The notes under the pieces: model-generated
Told to the model about the DNA's origin: nothing
Database searches by the model: none
Seen by the model: only the letters and a program-made list of their open reading frames with translations
Part shown: positions 42,859 through 51,750 of the stretch, one piece after another
Layout: each line of letters opens with the position of its first letter
Position numbering within the stretch: the first letter of the stretch is position 1
From: Niabella aurantiaca DSM 17617
Lineage (GTDB): Bacteria > Bacteroidota > Bacteroidia > Chitinophagales > Chitinophagaceae
Length of the DNA stretch: 64,000 nucleotides
Assembly: GCF_000374125.1 (NCBI RefSeq)
Contig: NZ_KB893645.1
Coordinates: 186,109 to 250,108 of the forward strand
Direction: 5' to 3'
Made by a program: the position numbers and the translations under genes

Positions 42859-43905
42859 ATGAATGACCAGGCGATTGGTATATGTATAATTGGAGCGGGG
42901 GGTATTGTAAATGATGCGCACCTGCCGGCGTACCGGATGGCGGGTTTTCATGTAAAAGGCATTGTAAACCGCAACAAACAAAAGGCGGAGGCGCTTGCTG
43001 CAAAATTTTCCATCCCGCGGGTATACGATTCGCTGGAAGCAATGGTAGCAGATCAGGATGAACAGGTGATCTATGATTATGCGCTGCCCGCCTCGGAAAC
43101 GGTGGGGGTATTGCGGCAGCTGCCCGATGGCGCGGCCGTGCTGATCCAAAAACCCCTGGGCGAAAGCATTGAAGAAGCGAGGGCCATACGGGAAACGGCA
43201 CACGCAAAAAAAATGCTGGCAGGTGTCAACTTCCAGCTTCGTTTTGCACCCTTTGTCCTCGAAGCAAAAAAAATGATCAGCGCGGGACAGATCGGTACGC
43301 TTACCGATATAGAGATTTATGTGAATGTGTATACACCCTGGAACCTCTGGTCGTTCCTGTTTGAAAAGCCGCGCATGGAGATCAATTACCATAGCGTTCA
43401 TTATATAGATCTGATACGGTCCTTTCTTGGAAATCCGGCTGGTGTATATGCCAAAACATACAAGCACCCCGATTCTTTACAACTGGCTTCTGTTAAAAGT
43501 ACCATCATTATGGATTACGGCAACTTCATCAGGGCCACTATCCATACCAATCACCATCATGATTTTGGGTATCAGCACCAGGAATCCTATATAAAAATAG
43601 AGGGTACCGGGGGCGCTGTTAAAATGAGCCTGGGTGTGCTGATCAATTACCCGCATGGCATTCCCGATACATTTGAATATATAACAGCCGTTCCGGGGGA
43701 AGTCCCCGAATGGCGGTCAAAGAAAATAGACGGCTCCTGGTTTCCCCATGCCTTCATTGGTACCATGGAGCAGATGATCCGGGCAAAGAAAGGGCTCATC
43801 GAAATGCCTGAAAACAATATTGATGATGCTTTCGATACGATGAGATGCGTGGAAGCTGCTTACATCAGCAGCGAACGGGGAGGGGTTTTATTGTCCTCTG
43901 TATAA
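42859..43905 (+). CDS. Gfo/Idh/MocA-family sugar oxidoreductase
   Basis: A 348-residue NAD(P)-dependent dehydrogenase of the Gfo/Idh/MocA family. The Rossmann motif is GICIIGAGGIVNDAHLPAY; the QKPLGES segment replaces the usual EKP motif with QKP (Lys kept); NYHSVHYIDLIRSFLG supplies the usual acidic/His catalytic region. Start at 42859, preceded by a strong ribosome site and one base after the rhaT stop. It lacks a signal peptide, so it acts in the cytoplasm, where it could oxidise an imported sugar to the lactone for the amidohydrolase. Cofactor and sugar are unknown. It is the last gene of the operon. Confidence 0.9.
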   Translation: MNDQAIGICIIGAGGIVNDAHLPAYRMAGFHVKGIVNRNKQKAEALAAKFSIPRVYDSLEAMVADQDEQVIYDYALPASETVGVLRQLPDGAAVLIQKPLGESIEEARAIRETAHAKKMLAGVNFQLRFAPFVLEAKKMISAGQIGTLTDIEIYVNVYTPWNLWSFLFEKPRMEINYHSVHYIDLIRSFLGNPAGVYAKTYKHPDSLQLASVKSTIIMDYGNFIRATIHTNHHHDFGYQHQESYIKIEGTGGAVKMSLGVLINYPHGIPDTFEYITAVPGEVPEWRSKKIDGSWFPHAFIGTMEQMIRAKKGLIEMPENNIDDAFDTMRCVEAAYISSERGGVLLSSV

Positions 43906-43990
43906 TAAACCCGCAGTCAATCTTATTGTACGGGCTCCTGTGCACCTGTCCGGCGGGTCTTTGCCAGCCGAAACCCTGCAGCAGCTGCGG

Positions 43991-44020
43991 ATGAGCCATC
44001 TGCCCCGGGGCAGTCCTCAT
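43991..44020. other. Palindromic hairpin between the operon and the next glycosidase
   Basis: CTGCCCCGGGGCAG (44000-44013) is a perfect palindrome, flanked by ATGAG (43991-43995) and CTCAT (44016-44020). There is no T-run. It could slow transcription after the dehydrogenase gene or be another REP-like element. Confidence 0.35.
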
Positions 44021-44080
44021 AAACCGGACACAGGCGGTGGTGATGGAACTGACCAAAAACCCGGGGAAATCATATAAGCG

Positions 44081-46810
44081 ATGAAGTACAGAATGCATAA
44101 ACGGATGAGAGGGGTATTAACGATTATTTTGCTGGTGGCCACCGTGCCGTTATCTGCCCTGGCCGCAAAGGAAAAAGTCACCATCGGGATTTCGTCAAAT
44201 GCGACGGAACGGGTGAAGTATGGCGCAGCGCAATTGAAAAGCGGGCTTATAGCGGCAGGCTATGAAACAAGGCTTACTGCATCCGCAGAACCGGTAAGCG
44301 GCACCTGGATCCGCCTGTCTACTTCCGGCAAAGGCAAAAAGGAAAGCTTTTCCATTGAAGCAAAGGACAACCAGGTACTGATAACAGGAGCTGATGCCAC
44401 CGGAACCCTGTATGGATGTCTGGAGTTGGCGGACCGTATTAAAACGAACGGTACCCTTCCGGGAACGCTGTCATTCTCCGATGCTCCTGAAATGGTGCTG
44501 CGCGGGGAATGCATCGGTATTCAGAAGCCCTATTACCTGCCCGGGCACAATGTGTATGAATATCCCTATACGCCCCAGACCTTCCCCTGGCTGTATGACA
44601 AAAAATTATGGATGCAGGTGCTGGATTCGATGGTGCACAACCGGATGAATTCATTATACCTCTGGAACGGGCATCCCTTTGCATCGCTGGTAAGGCTGAA
44701 GGATTATCCTTATGCAGTGGAGGTGGATGAAGCTACTTTTAAAAAAAACGAAGAAATGTACCGCTTCCTGACCACGGAAGCAGATAAGCGTGGCATCTGG
44801 GTGATACAGATGTTTTACAATATTATTGTATCAAAGCCTTTTGCAGAAAAGAACCACCTGAAAACACAGGAACGCGAGCGGCCGATCATTCCCCTGATTG
44901 CGGATTATACCCGTAAGTCGATCGCGGCCTTTGTAGAAAAGTATCCCAATGTAGGGCTGATGGTTTGCCTGGGTGAAGCGATGGAAGGAGTGGGCAATGA
45001 CGATATCGAGTGGTTTACAAAAACCATCATTCCCGGTGTACGGGATGGTATGAAGGCGCTGGGCATCAAAGAAGAACCGCCGATCGTATTGCGTGCGCAT
45101 GATACCGACGCCCCTTCTGTAATGAAAGCAGCGCTACCCCTGTATAAGAATTTATATACCGAAGCAAAGTTCAATGGTGAAGCATTGACGATGCCCAGAC
45201 CAAGAGGTGAATGGGCAAGGCTCCACCAGACATTGAGCCGGCTGGGGAGTGTGCACATTGCCAATGTACATATCCTGGCCAACCTGGAGCCATTCCGTTA
45301 CGGATCGCCGGATTTTATTCAGCAAAGTGTAGCGGGAATGAATGAAGTGCTGGGTGCCCACGGATTGCATCTGTACCCGGAATCATCGTATTGGGACTGG
45401 CCCTATAGCGCCGACCGTATCAATGGAGGAAAGCGCCTGTTGCAGATAGAGCGCGACTGGATCTGGTATAAGGCCTGGGGCCGGTATGCGTGGCAATCGA
45501 AACGCAGCCGCAGGGAGGAGATCCGTTACTGGAGCAGGTTGATGGGCGACCAGTTCGGAGTTGGCAAAGAAGAAGGTGCCGCCATTTTGCAGGCTTACGA
45601 AGCAATGGGCCAGATCGCTCCCAAGCTGTTGCGACGCTTTGGCATTACAGATGGCAACCGCCAAACGCTGACCTTGGGGATGCTGATGACGCAGCTGATC
45701 AATCCCTACCGATATGGCCTGTTTACCCTGTTGTATGAAGGGGAGAGTCCGGAAGGCGAAATGCTGATCGATTATGCCGATAAGGAATGGAAGGGCATTG
45801 CCCATCATGGAGAAACACCGGTACAGGTGGCACATGAAGTGCGGGCGCATGGCGATGCTGCAGTAGCGGCTTTGAAGACGATCGGGCGGGTGACAAAAAA
45901 CAAGGACGAGTTTGCGCGCATTGAAAACGATGCGGCCTGCTACCGGGCCCTTGCCTATCATTATGCGGCAAAAGCTGAAGCGGCCCTATGGGTGTTGCGG
46001 TATAAATATTCGGACGATATAAACGACCTTGAAAAAGCATTGCCTTTATTAAAGGAGAGTATGAACTGGTACCGGAAGCTGGTGGACCTTACGAAGGGTA
46101 CTTATCTCTATGCCAACAGTATGCAAACCAAACAGCGGAAGATCCCCATCCGTGGGGTGGACGGCACTTTTAAAACATGGGAGGAAGTGCTGGTCCCGTT
46201 TGAGCAGGAGCTGAAAGTGTTTCAACACAGGCTGGATTCCTTAAAAAAGAACCCGCAGGAAAATGCCGTGCAGGTAAAGGCCTACACGGCTGCCAAAATA
46301 ATGAACAAGGACAAGCCGGTAGCGGCATTTGTGATCGACAGCCTGGTGCAACCTTTTTCGGATACCGCCTGGGCCATCAGGTCCTACGCGCCCGAACTGA
46401 AGGGGTTGAAGGGGCTGAAGCTTTCTTATAAAGCACAGCTGCAAAATGGAACATTCTATACGTTCAGCAATACCCGCCCCGTAAAAGTGCTGGTAGGCTT
46501 TTTCCAACCGCAGAAGGCGGCCTTTTCGAAAGATACGCTTTACCTGAAGGCGCCCGAACTGGAAACGAATGCGCTGGCCAACGATTATGGCCAGGCAGAA
46601 ACCAAGATCGCCAATGCGCTGGTGATACCCGGTATGCCGCAATTAAATGTGCATATGTACGAATTTAAGCCGGGCATCAATACGCTTAAGCTCGGCAAAG
46701 GAGTAGCCATCGTATTGGGATTTATAGAAGGCAGTCAACCCATAAAAGTTTACGATGCAGGCTTGTATGAAAGTGGCAATAGAAAGCAGGTGGACTGGCT
46801 GTTTGAGTAA
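44081..46810 (+). CDS. Large secreted glycosidase, alpha-galacturonidase-type (GH67/GH115-like)
   Basis: A 909-residue exported protein with a signal peptide (hydrophobic run RGVLTIILLVATVPLSALAA). Residues ~30-145 look like the alpha/beta N-terminal domain seen before GH67/GH20/GH115 barrels (ADATGTLYGCLELADRI). The centre (about 150-480) fits a TIM barrel, with PYTPQTFPWLYDKKLWMQVL, HNRMNSLYLWNGHPFASLVR and LMVCLGEAMEGVGNDD, the last offering acidic catalytic candidates. The C-terminal half is helical then beta. Similar Bacteroidota proteins are annotated as alpha-galacturonidases; I rely on recollection for that. The neighbouring GH28 polygalacturonase supports a uronic-acid substrate. Three start codons exist (44081, 44093, 44105). 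Confidence 0.65.
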   Translation: MKYRMHKRMRGVLTIILLVATVPLSALAAKEKVTIGISSNATERVKYGAAQLKSGLIAAGYETRLTASAEPVSGTWIRLSTSGKGKKESFSIEAKDNQVLITGADATGTLYGCLELADRIKTNGTLPGTLSFSDAPEMVLRGECIGIQKPYYLPGHNVYEYPYTPQTFPWLYDKKLWMQVLDSMVHNRMNSLYLWNGHPFASLVRLKDYPYAVEVDEATFKKNEEMYRFLTTEADKRGIWVIQMFYNIIVSKPFAEKNHLKTQERERPIIPLIADYTRKSIAAFVEKYPNVGLMVCLGEAMEGVGNDDIEWFTKTIIPGVRDGMKALGIKEEPPIVLRAHDTDAPSVMKAALPLYKNLYTEAKFNGEALTMPRPRGEWARLHQTLSRLGSVHIANVHILANLEPFRYGSPDFIQQSVAGMNEVLGAHGLHLYPESSYWDWPYSADRINGGKRLLQIERDWIWYKAWGRYAWQSKRSRREEIRYWSRLMGDQFGVGKEEGAAILQAYEAMGQIAPKLLRRFGITDGNRQTLTLGMLMTQLINPYRYGLFTLLYEGESPEGEMLIDYADKEWKGIAHHGETPVQVAHEVRAHGDAAVAALKTIGRVTKNKDEFARIENDAACYRALAYHYAAKAEAALWVLRYKYSDDINDLEKALPLLKESMNWYRKLVDLTKGTYLYANSMQTKQRKIPIRGVDGTFKTWEEVLVPFEQELKVFQHRLDSLKKNPQENAVQVKAYTAAKIMNKDKPVAAFVIDSLVQPFSDTAWAIRSYAPELKGLKGLKLSYKAQLQNGTFYTFSNTRPVKVLVGFFQPQKAAFSKDTLYLKAPELETNALANDYGQAETKIANALVIPGMPQLNVHMYEFKPGINTLKLGKGVAIVLGFIEGSQPIKVYDAGLYESGNRKQVDWLFE

Positions 46811-46882
46811 AATGATACCTCCGGCTGGTGTCCGCACGGGCCGGATGATAAAATAAAGACCATGAACAATATTAAATTCTAT

Positions 46883-48436
46883 ATGAAAAAAGCTTTTTTA
46901 CTGTGCTGCCTGGCTGTTGCCGGAAGCTGGATATCGGCGCAGTCCTATTTTGACATAACCCGCTTCGGCGCCAAAAAGGACAGCAGCGCCAAAGCAACGG
47001 CAGCGATCGCAAAAGCCATTAAGGCGGCATCTGCGGCCGGAGGGGGAACGGTGTACTTTCCTGCAGGAAAATACCTTACCGGTCCCATTCATTTAAAAAG
47101 CAACATCACCCTGCTGATCGATGCCGGCGCCGAACTGCATTTCAGTGATGACTTCGATGATTACCTGCCCATGGTGGAAAGCCGGTACGAAGGGGTGGAT
47201 GTGACCAGTTTTTCCCCGTTGTTTTATGCCAACGGGGTGGAGAATATTGCCATAACCGGGAGAGGCACCCTTTATGGTCATGGTAAGAAATGGTGGGATT
47301 TTGTTGAAGGATATAAAGAAGGGCAACCGCGTTCCAAATGGCAGCTGGAGTTTGACCGGTTGAACAAGAATATTCTTTTGCCGGATGATCCGAAGCAAAT
47401 GAAACGCGGATTTTTGCGACCACCCTTTATCCAGTTCATGCATAGTAAGAATATCCTGATCCAGGGGATCACGATACGCAATTCACCGTTCTGGACCATC
47501 AACCCGCAGTTTTGCGATAATGTAACGGTGCACGCTGTTACCATCATCAACCCCGGCCGGAATGCACCCAATACCGACGGTATCAATCCCGAAAGCTGCC
47601 GCAATGTGCACATCAGCGATTGCCATATCAGCGTGGGTGATGACTGCATTACTATTAAATCGGGAAAAGATGCCCCCGGGCGTGCAAAAGCCCGGCCGGC
47701 CGAGAATTATACGATCACGAATTGTACCATGCTCAGCGGGCATGGGGGGGTGGTGATCGGCAGCGAGATGAGCGGCGGCGTTAAAAAGATCGCGATCAGT
47801 AACTGTATTTTTGATGGTACCGACCGTGGCATCCGCATTAAAACGACCCGTGGCAGGGGCGGCGTGGTGGAAGATATACGGGTAAGCAATATTGTGATGA
47901 AGAATATAGGGCAGCAGGCCATTGTGCTGGATATGGAGTATGCAAAGGCTCCGGAAGAACCGGTGTCTGAGCGGACGCCCCGTTTCCGGAACATCCGGTT
48001 GAGCAATATCACTGCTTATACCAAAGAAGCAATGTATGTGAACGGACTAAAGGAAATGCCGGTGTCAGAGATCAGTCTGAATGATGTGGTCTTTGAGGCC
48101 GAGCGGGGCATTACCCTGAAAAATGCTGCGGATATTTCATTCAGTAATGTGCGGGTGAATACGCAAACCGGGCCGGCATTAAAAGCAGATGCCACAGAAC
48201 GGCTCACGATCCTTAATTTTGAGGCGGCCCGGCTTCCGGCGGACGTTCCGCTGCTGCGGTTAAATGATGTGAAAGGCGCACGCATCCAGGATTGCTGGCC
48301 GTTTGACAGGGCACAGCAATTTGCCGAGATCACGGGAGCGGAAACGGAGCATCTTCTGTTTGAGGATAACGTGGTAACCAATGAGCAGATCAGGCTGGGT
48401 AGTGAAGTGAAAAAAGAGGCGGTAAAGATGGATTAG
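46883..48436 (+). CDS. GH28 polygalacturonase-family protein, secreted
   Basis: A 517-residue right-handed beta-helix enzyme of GH28, which hydrolyses galacturonosyl (or rhamnogalacturonan) linkages in pectin. The ATG at 46883 starts a signal peptide (MKKAFLLCCLAVAGSWISA). All GH28 catalytic motifs are in order: N230-T-D-G, G252-D253-D254, G-H287-G and R318-I-K320. The length fits exo-acting bacterial members. It lies 72 bp after the large glycosidase gene and 106 bp before the GH95 gene, all on one strand. Confidence 0.93.
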   Translation: MKKAFLLCCLAVAGSWISAQSYFDITRFGAKKDSSAKATAAIAKAIKAASAAGGGTVYFPAGKYLTGPIHLKSNITLLIDAGAELHFSDDFDDYLPMVESRYEGVDVTSFSPLFYANGVENIAITGRGTLYGHGKKWWDFVEGYKEGQPRSKWQLEFDRLNKNILLPDDPKQMKRGFLRPPFIQFMHSKNILIQGITIRNSPFWTINPQFCDNVTVHAVTIINPGRNAPNTDGINPESCRNVHISDCHISVGDDCITIKSGKDAPGRAKARPAENYTITNCTMLSGHGGVVIGSEMSGGVKKIAISNCIFDGTDRGIRIKTTRGRGGVVEDIRVSNIVMKNIGQQAIVLDMEYAKAPEEPVSERTPRFRNIRLSNITAYTKEAMYVNGLKEMPVSEISLNDVVFEAERGITLKNAADISFSNVRVNTQTGPALKADATERLTILNFEAARLPADVPLLRLNDVKGARIQDCWPFDRAQQFAEITGAETEHLLFEDNVVTNEQIRLGSEVKKEAVKMD

Positions 48437-48542
48437 TATTTTCCGCAGATAGCGCGGATTGCCTCAGAGACCAGCGGGTGAAAATTTTACGCGACGCTAC
48501 AGATCGGCTTTTACCGGATCATTATTTATTTAATATAAGCAA

Positions 48543-51371
48543 ATGAAGAAGTATAAGGGTATTTTATTGTTGACGGCGCTCTTTTTGGGAATATCAGTAA
48601 CCCGGTCACAGGATCTGAAACTTTGGTACGACCGGCCCGCGGCCGAATGGGTAGAAGCATTGCCCATCGGGAATGGTCGTTTGGGAGCCATGGTTTTCGG
48701 AGGCGTGGCCGATGACCGGATCCAGTTCAATGAAGAAACACTGTGGTCCGGAGGACCGCGCGATTATAACCGGAAGGGAGCGTATAAATACCTCGATTCG
48801 ATAAGAGGTTTATTGTTTGCCGGTAAACAAAGACAAGCCGAAGATCTGGCCGGCCGGGAATTTTTGGGACTGAAATCAGCCGAAGGCGACCGCGCCGCCT
48901 GGACCACAAAGATGAAGGCTATTCTGAAACAAAAGAATAATCCCTCCGGGGCAAGCTATAACGACCGCGATTGGAAACGGATTCATGTGCCCAACTATGA
49001 CGGCTGGGAAAAAGAAGGGATTGGAGAACTGGATGGTGCCGTATGGTTCCGCACCGGCTTTGAGCTGCCCGCAGGTTGGAAGGGTAAGTCGTTGGAGCTG
49101 GATCTGAACAAGATCGCTGAGCAGGATATCACTTTTGTAAACGGCGTTAAGGTAGGCGCACAGAACAACGGAGAGGCGCGCATATACAACGTGCCGGCCA
49201 CCGCATTAAAGGCGGGTAAAAACAATATTGCCATCCTGGTGCTGAATGTTGCCGGAAAAGGCGGGATCCTTGGGTATAAGGATACCAGTAGGCCCATTGG
49301 TATTTATCCCGCCGGAAAACCGGAAGAAAAATTATCACTGAACGGTCAGTGGAAGTATTGGATCCAATCTGACAAAGTGCCCGCGGTAGGAGAGTACCAG
49401 GCCCGTTATCAGCCTTTTGGCGATGTGCATTTTTATTTTGATGTGGATGCGTCATCAGTTACGGAATACCGGCGCACACTGAACCTGGAAGATGCGGAGT
49501 TGACCACCTCTTATAAGAGCGGCGGCACAAGGTTTAAGCGCACATATATTGCCAGTGTACCCGATCAGGTGATCGCGGTAAACCTTACGGCCGACAAAGC
49601 CGGGGCGATCAGCTTTGAAACGGCACTTTCCAGTCCGCACCGGAGTTATACTCTGAAACAAACGGACCCCCATACCGTGGCGCTTCATGTACAGGTAAAG
49701 GACGGGGCCTTGTTTGGAGACAGCTATGTGCGGGTGACAACGAAGAACGGAAATATTGCTGTAAAAGACAACCGGCTTGTGGTACGCAATGCCGATGAAG
49801 CAACCGTATGGATAACGGCAGCGACCAATTACCGCAACTATAAAGATGTGTCCGGGCAACCTGCTGCGCTTTGTAAAGCGGCATTGCAAAAAATAGGGCA
49901 AAAGGCTTTTGCCGCGGTACTGCACGATCATATAAAAGAATACCAGCAATATTTTCATACGCTTTCCCTGGATTTTTACAACAAGTCGATACCGACGGAT
50001 AACACACAGTTGTCCACGGACCAGCGGCTGGCGCAGTTCTCCCGTTCCGGGGATCCGGGGTTTGTAGCACTGTACCTCCAGTACGGGCGATACCTGCTTA
50101 TCAGCAGTTCGCGGCCGGGAACCTATCCGGCGAATTTGCAGGGCATCTGGAACGACCTGTTGTCCCCACCCTGGGGCAGCAAGTACACAACGAATATCAA
50201 TGCGGAGATGAACTACTGGCCGGCAGAATTGCTGGGACTGTCGCCCCTGCACAGCGCATTTTTTAAGATGACGCAGGAAGTGGCTGCGTCCGGGCGCAAA
50301 ACGGCAAAAGAATATTACAATGCTCCCGGCTGGGTATTGCACCACAATACTGATCTCTGGCGGGGCACCGCACCCATCAATGCCTCCAATCACGGCATCT
50401 GGGTTACGGGGGGCGCCTGGTTCTGCGAGCATCTTTGGGAACATTACCTGTTTACAAAAGACGAACGCTTTTTAAAAGACACTGCTTATCCCATTATGAA
50501 GGACGCAGCGTTGTTCTTTAATACCTTCCTGATCAAAGACCCGGTGAGCGGTTACCTCATCAGCACCCCTTCCAACTCGCCCGAACAGGGCGGACTGGTA
50601 GCGGGCCCCACGATGGACCACCAGATCATCCGTGCCCTGTTCCAAAATACCATCGAAGCATCCAAGATCCTGGGCAGGGATGCTGCATTCAGGAAAGAGC
50701 TTGAAGATAAATATTCCCGGATCGTACCCAATAAGATCGGGCGTTATGGCCAGTTGCAGGAATGGATGCAGGATGTGGATGATACCACCAACAAGCACCG
50801 TCATGTATCGCATCTTTGGGGTGTTTATCCCGGAAATGAGATCAACTGGGAAAAAACGCCGGACCTGATGAAAGCCGCCCGCCAGTCGCTGATCTATCGC
50901 GGCGATGCCGCCACGGGCTGGAGCCTGGGCTGGAAGATCAACCTGTGGGCGCGCTTCAAAGACGGCAATCATACCTACAAACTGATCCAGATGTTGCTGA
51001 GCCCGGCGGGGAGAGGCGCCGGCAGCTATCCCAATTTATTTGATGCGCATCCACCGTTCCAGATCGATGGCAATTTCGGCGGAGCCGCCGGTATTGGCGA
51101 AATGCTGCTGCAGTCCCATACCGGTTTTATCGATATTCTCCCGGCCTTGCCGGATGCATTGCCCGGTGGCCGGATCAATGGCATTCATGCACGCGGAGGA
51201 CTGATACTGGATCTGAAATGGGAAAACAAACAGCTGACAGCACTTACCATAAAGGCCGTTGCGGATGGCAAAGTCACCCTGCGCTACAATGGTGTGGTGC
51301 TGCCTTTTGCATTTAAAAAAGGGAAAAGCTATAAAATTGCCCTTGATCTTAAAAGCGTGGAGGCGTTATAA
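48543..51371 (+). CDS. GH95-family alpha-L-fucosidase/galactosidase with inserted jelly-roll domain
   Basis: A 942-residue exported hydrolase of GH95, which removes terminal alpha-L-fucose or alpha-L-galactose. Signal peptide, then the family start AEWVEALPIGNGRLGAMVFG and QFNEETLWSGGP. The (alpha/alpha)6 barrel holds TNINAEMNYWPAELLGLS and TPSNSPEQGG, plus DGNFGGAAGIGEMLLQ near the end. Residues ~111-283 are an insertion not found in ordinary GH95: a beta-sandwich resembling the sugar-binding domain of GH2 or sialate-esterase proteins (GAVWFRTGFELP, DITFVNGVKVG, LNGQWKYWI). After it the normal fold resumes at YQPFGDVHFYF. This explains the length, ~150 residues above usual. Confidence 0.9.
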   Translation: MKKYKGILLLTALFLGISVTRSQDLKLWYDRPAAEWVEALPIGNGRLGAMVFGGVADDRIQFNEETLWSGGPRDYNRKGAYKYLDSIRGLLFAGKQRQAEDLAGREFLGLKSAEGDRAAWTTKMKAILKQKNNPSGASYNDRDWKRIHVPNYDGWEKEGIGELDGAVWFRTGFELPAGWKGKSLELDLNKIAEQDITFVNGVKVGAQNNGEARIYNVPATALKAGKNNIAILVLNVAGKGGILGYKDTSRPIGIYPAGKPEEKLSLNGQWKYWIQSDKVPAVGEYQARYQPFGDVHFYFDVDASSVTEYRRTLNLEDAELTTSYKSGGTRFKRTYIASVPDQVIAVNLTADKAGAISFETALSSPHRSYTLKQTDPHTVALHVQVKDGALFGDSYVRVTTKNGNIAVKDNRLVVRNADEATVWITAATNYRNYKDVSGQPAALCKAALQKIGQKAFAAVLHDHIKEYQQYFHTLSLDFYNKSIPTDNTQLSTDQRLAQFSRSGDPGFVALYLQYGRYLLISSSRPGTYPANLQGIWNDLLSPPWGSKYTTNINAEMNYWPAELLGLSPLHSAFFKMTQEVAASGRKTAKEYYNAPGWVLHHNTDLWRGTAPINASNHGIWVTGGAWFCEHLWEHYLFTKDERFLKDTAYPIMKDAALFFNTFLIKDPVSGYLISTPSNSPEQGGLVAGPTMDHQIIRALFQNTIEASKILGRDAAFRKELEDKYSRIVPNKIGRYGQLQEWMQDVDDTTNKHRHVSHLWGVYPGNEINWEKTPDLMKAARQSLIYRGDAATGWSLGWKINLWARFKDGNHTYKLIQMLLSPAGRGAGSYPNLFDAHPPFQIDGNFGGAAGIGEMLLQSHTGFIDILPALPDALPGGRINGIHARGGLILDLKWENKQLTALTIKAVADGKVTLRYNGVVLPFAFKKGKSYKIALDLKSVEAL

Positions 51372-51387
51372 CGATCCATGAATGCTC

Positions 51388-51416
51388 ATTGGCGGGTGCG
51401 ATCCGCACCCATCAAT
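51388..51416. other. Hairpin after the GH95 gene
   Basis: GGGTGCG (51394-51400) and CGCACCC (51404-51410) pair around a 3-nt loop, extended by ATTG (51388-51391) with CAAT (51413-51416). No T-run follows, so it is either a weak terminator or a REP-like palindrome. Confidence 0.5.
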
Positions 51417-51466
51417 GTGAATTATTTTCACTGCCGGGGCTGACCCTGAAATCTGTTCATAGAAGA

Positions 51467-51521
51467 TTGTCGTTCCGAACTCCCGGGACGAGCGGTCAGA
51501 CAGGTGTTTCAGCATCTATTG
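51467..51521. repeat. Second copy of the interior of the MITE-like repeat
   Basis: TTGTCGTTCCGAACT (51467-51481) and TGTTTCAGCATCTATTG (51505-51521) match the reverse complement of 18700-18714 (14 of 15) and 18683-18699 (16 of 17). A 23-nt insert separates them here. The remaining gap up to 51750 holds nothing I can identify. Confidence 0.55.
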
Positions 51522-51750
51522 GCAATCCGGTGCCGCATTGGATGCTGAAAATGATCCCGGATTTCCGGCACCACATGAACCCGGCCGGCTTCCTGCCTTG
51601 CCGGTTAATGACCCGCAGCCCAACGGCTTTAAAAAAGATCCCGAAGCGATTGTTTTGAAGAATACCGGCCGGGGCAATGAGTGCCGTTGCGGGATAGGGA
51701 GCGGGCCTGCTTGAAACACCGGCGGCAATGTAAAGGCTGCTGGCAAAAAA

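Noticed and set aside
49455-50444. 329-codon open frame on the minus strand
   Set aside because: It is antisense to the GH95 gene and has no motif or start context.
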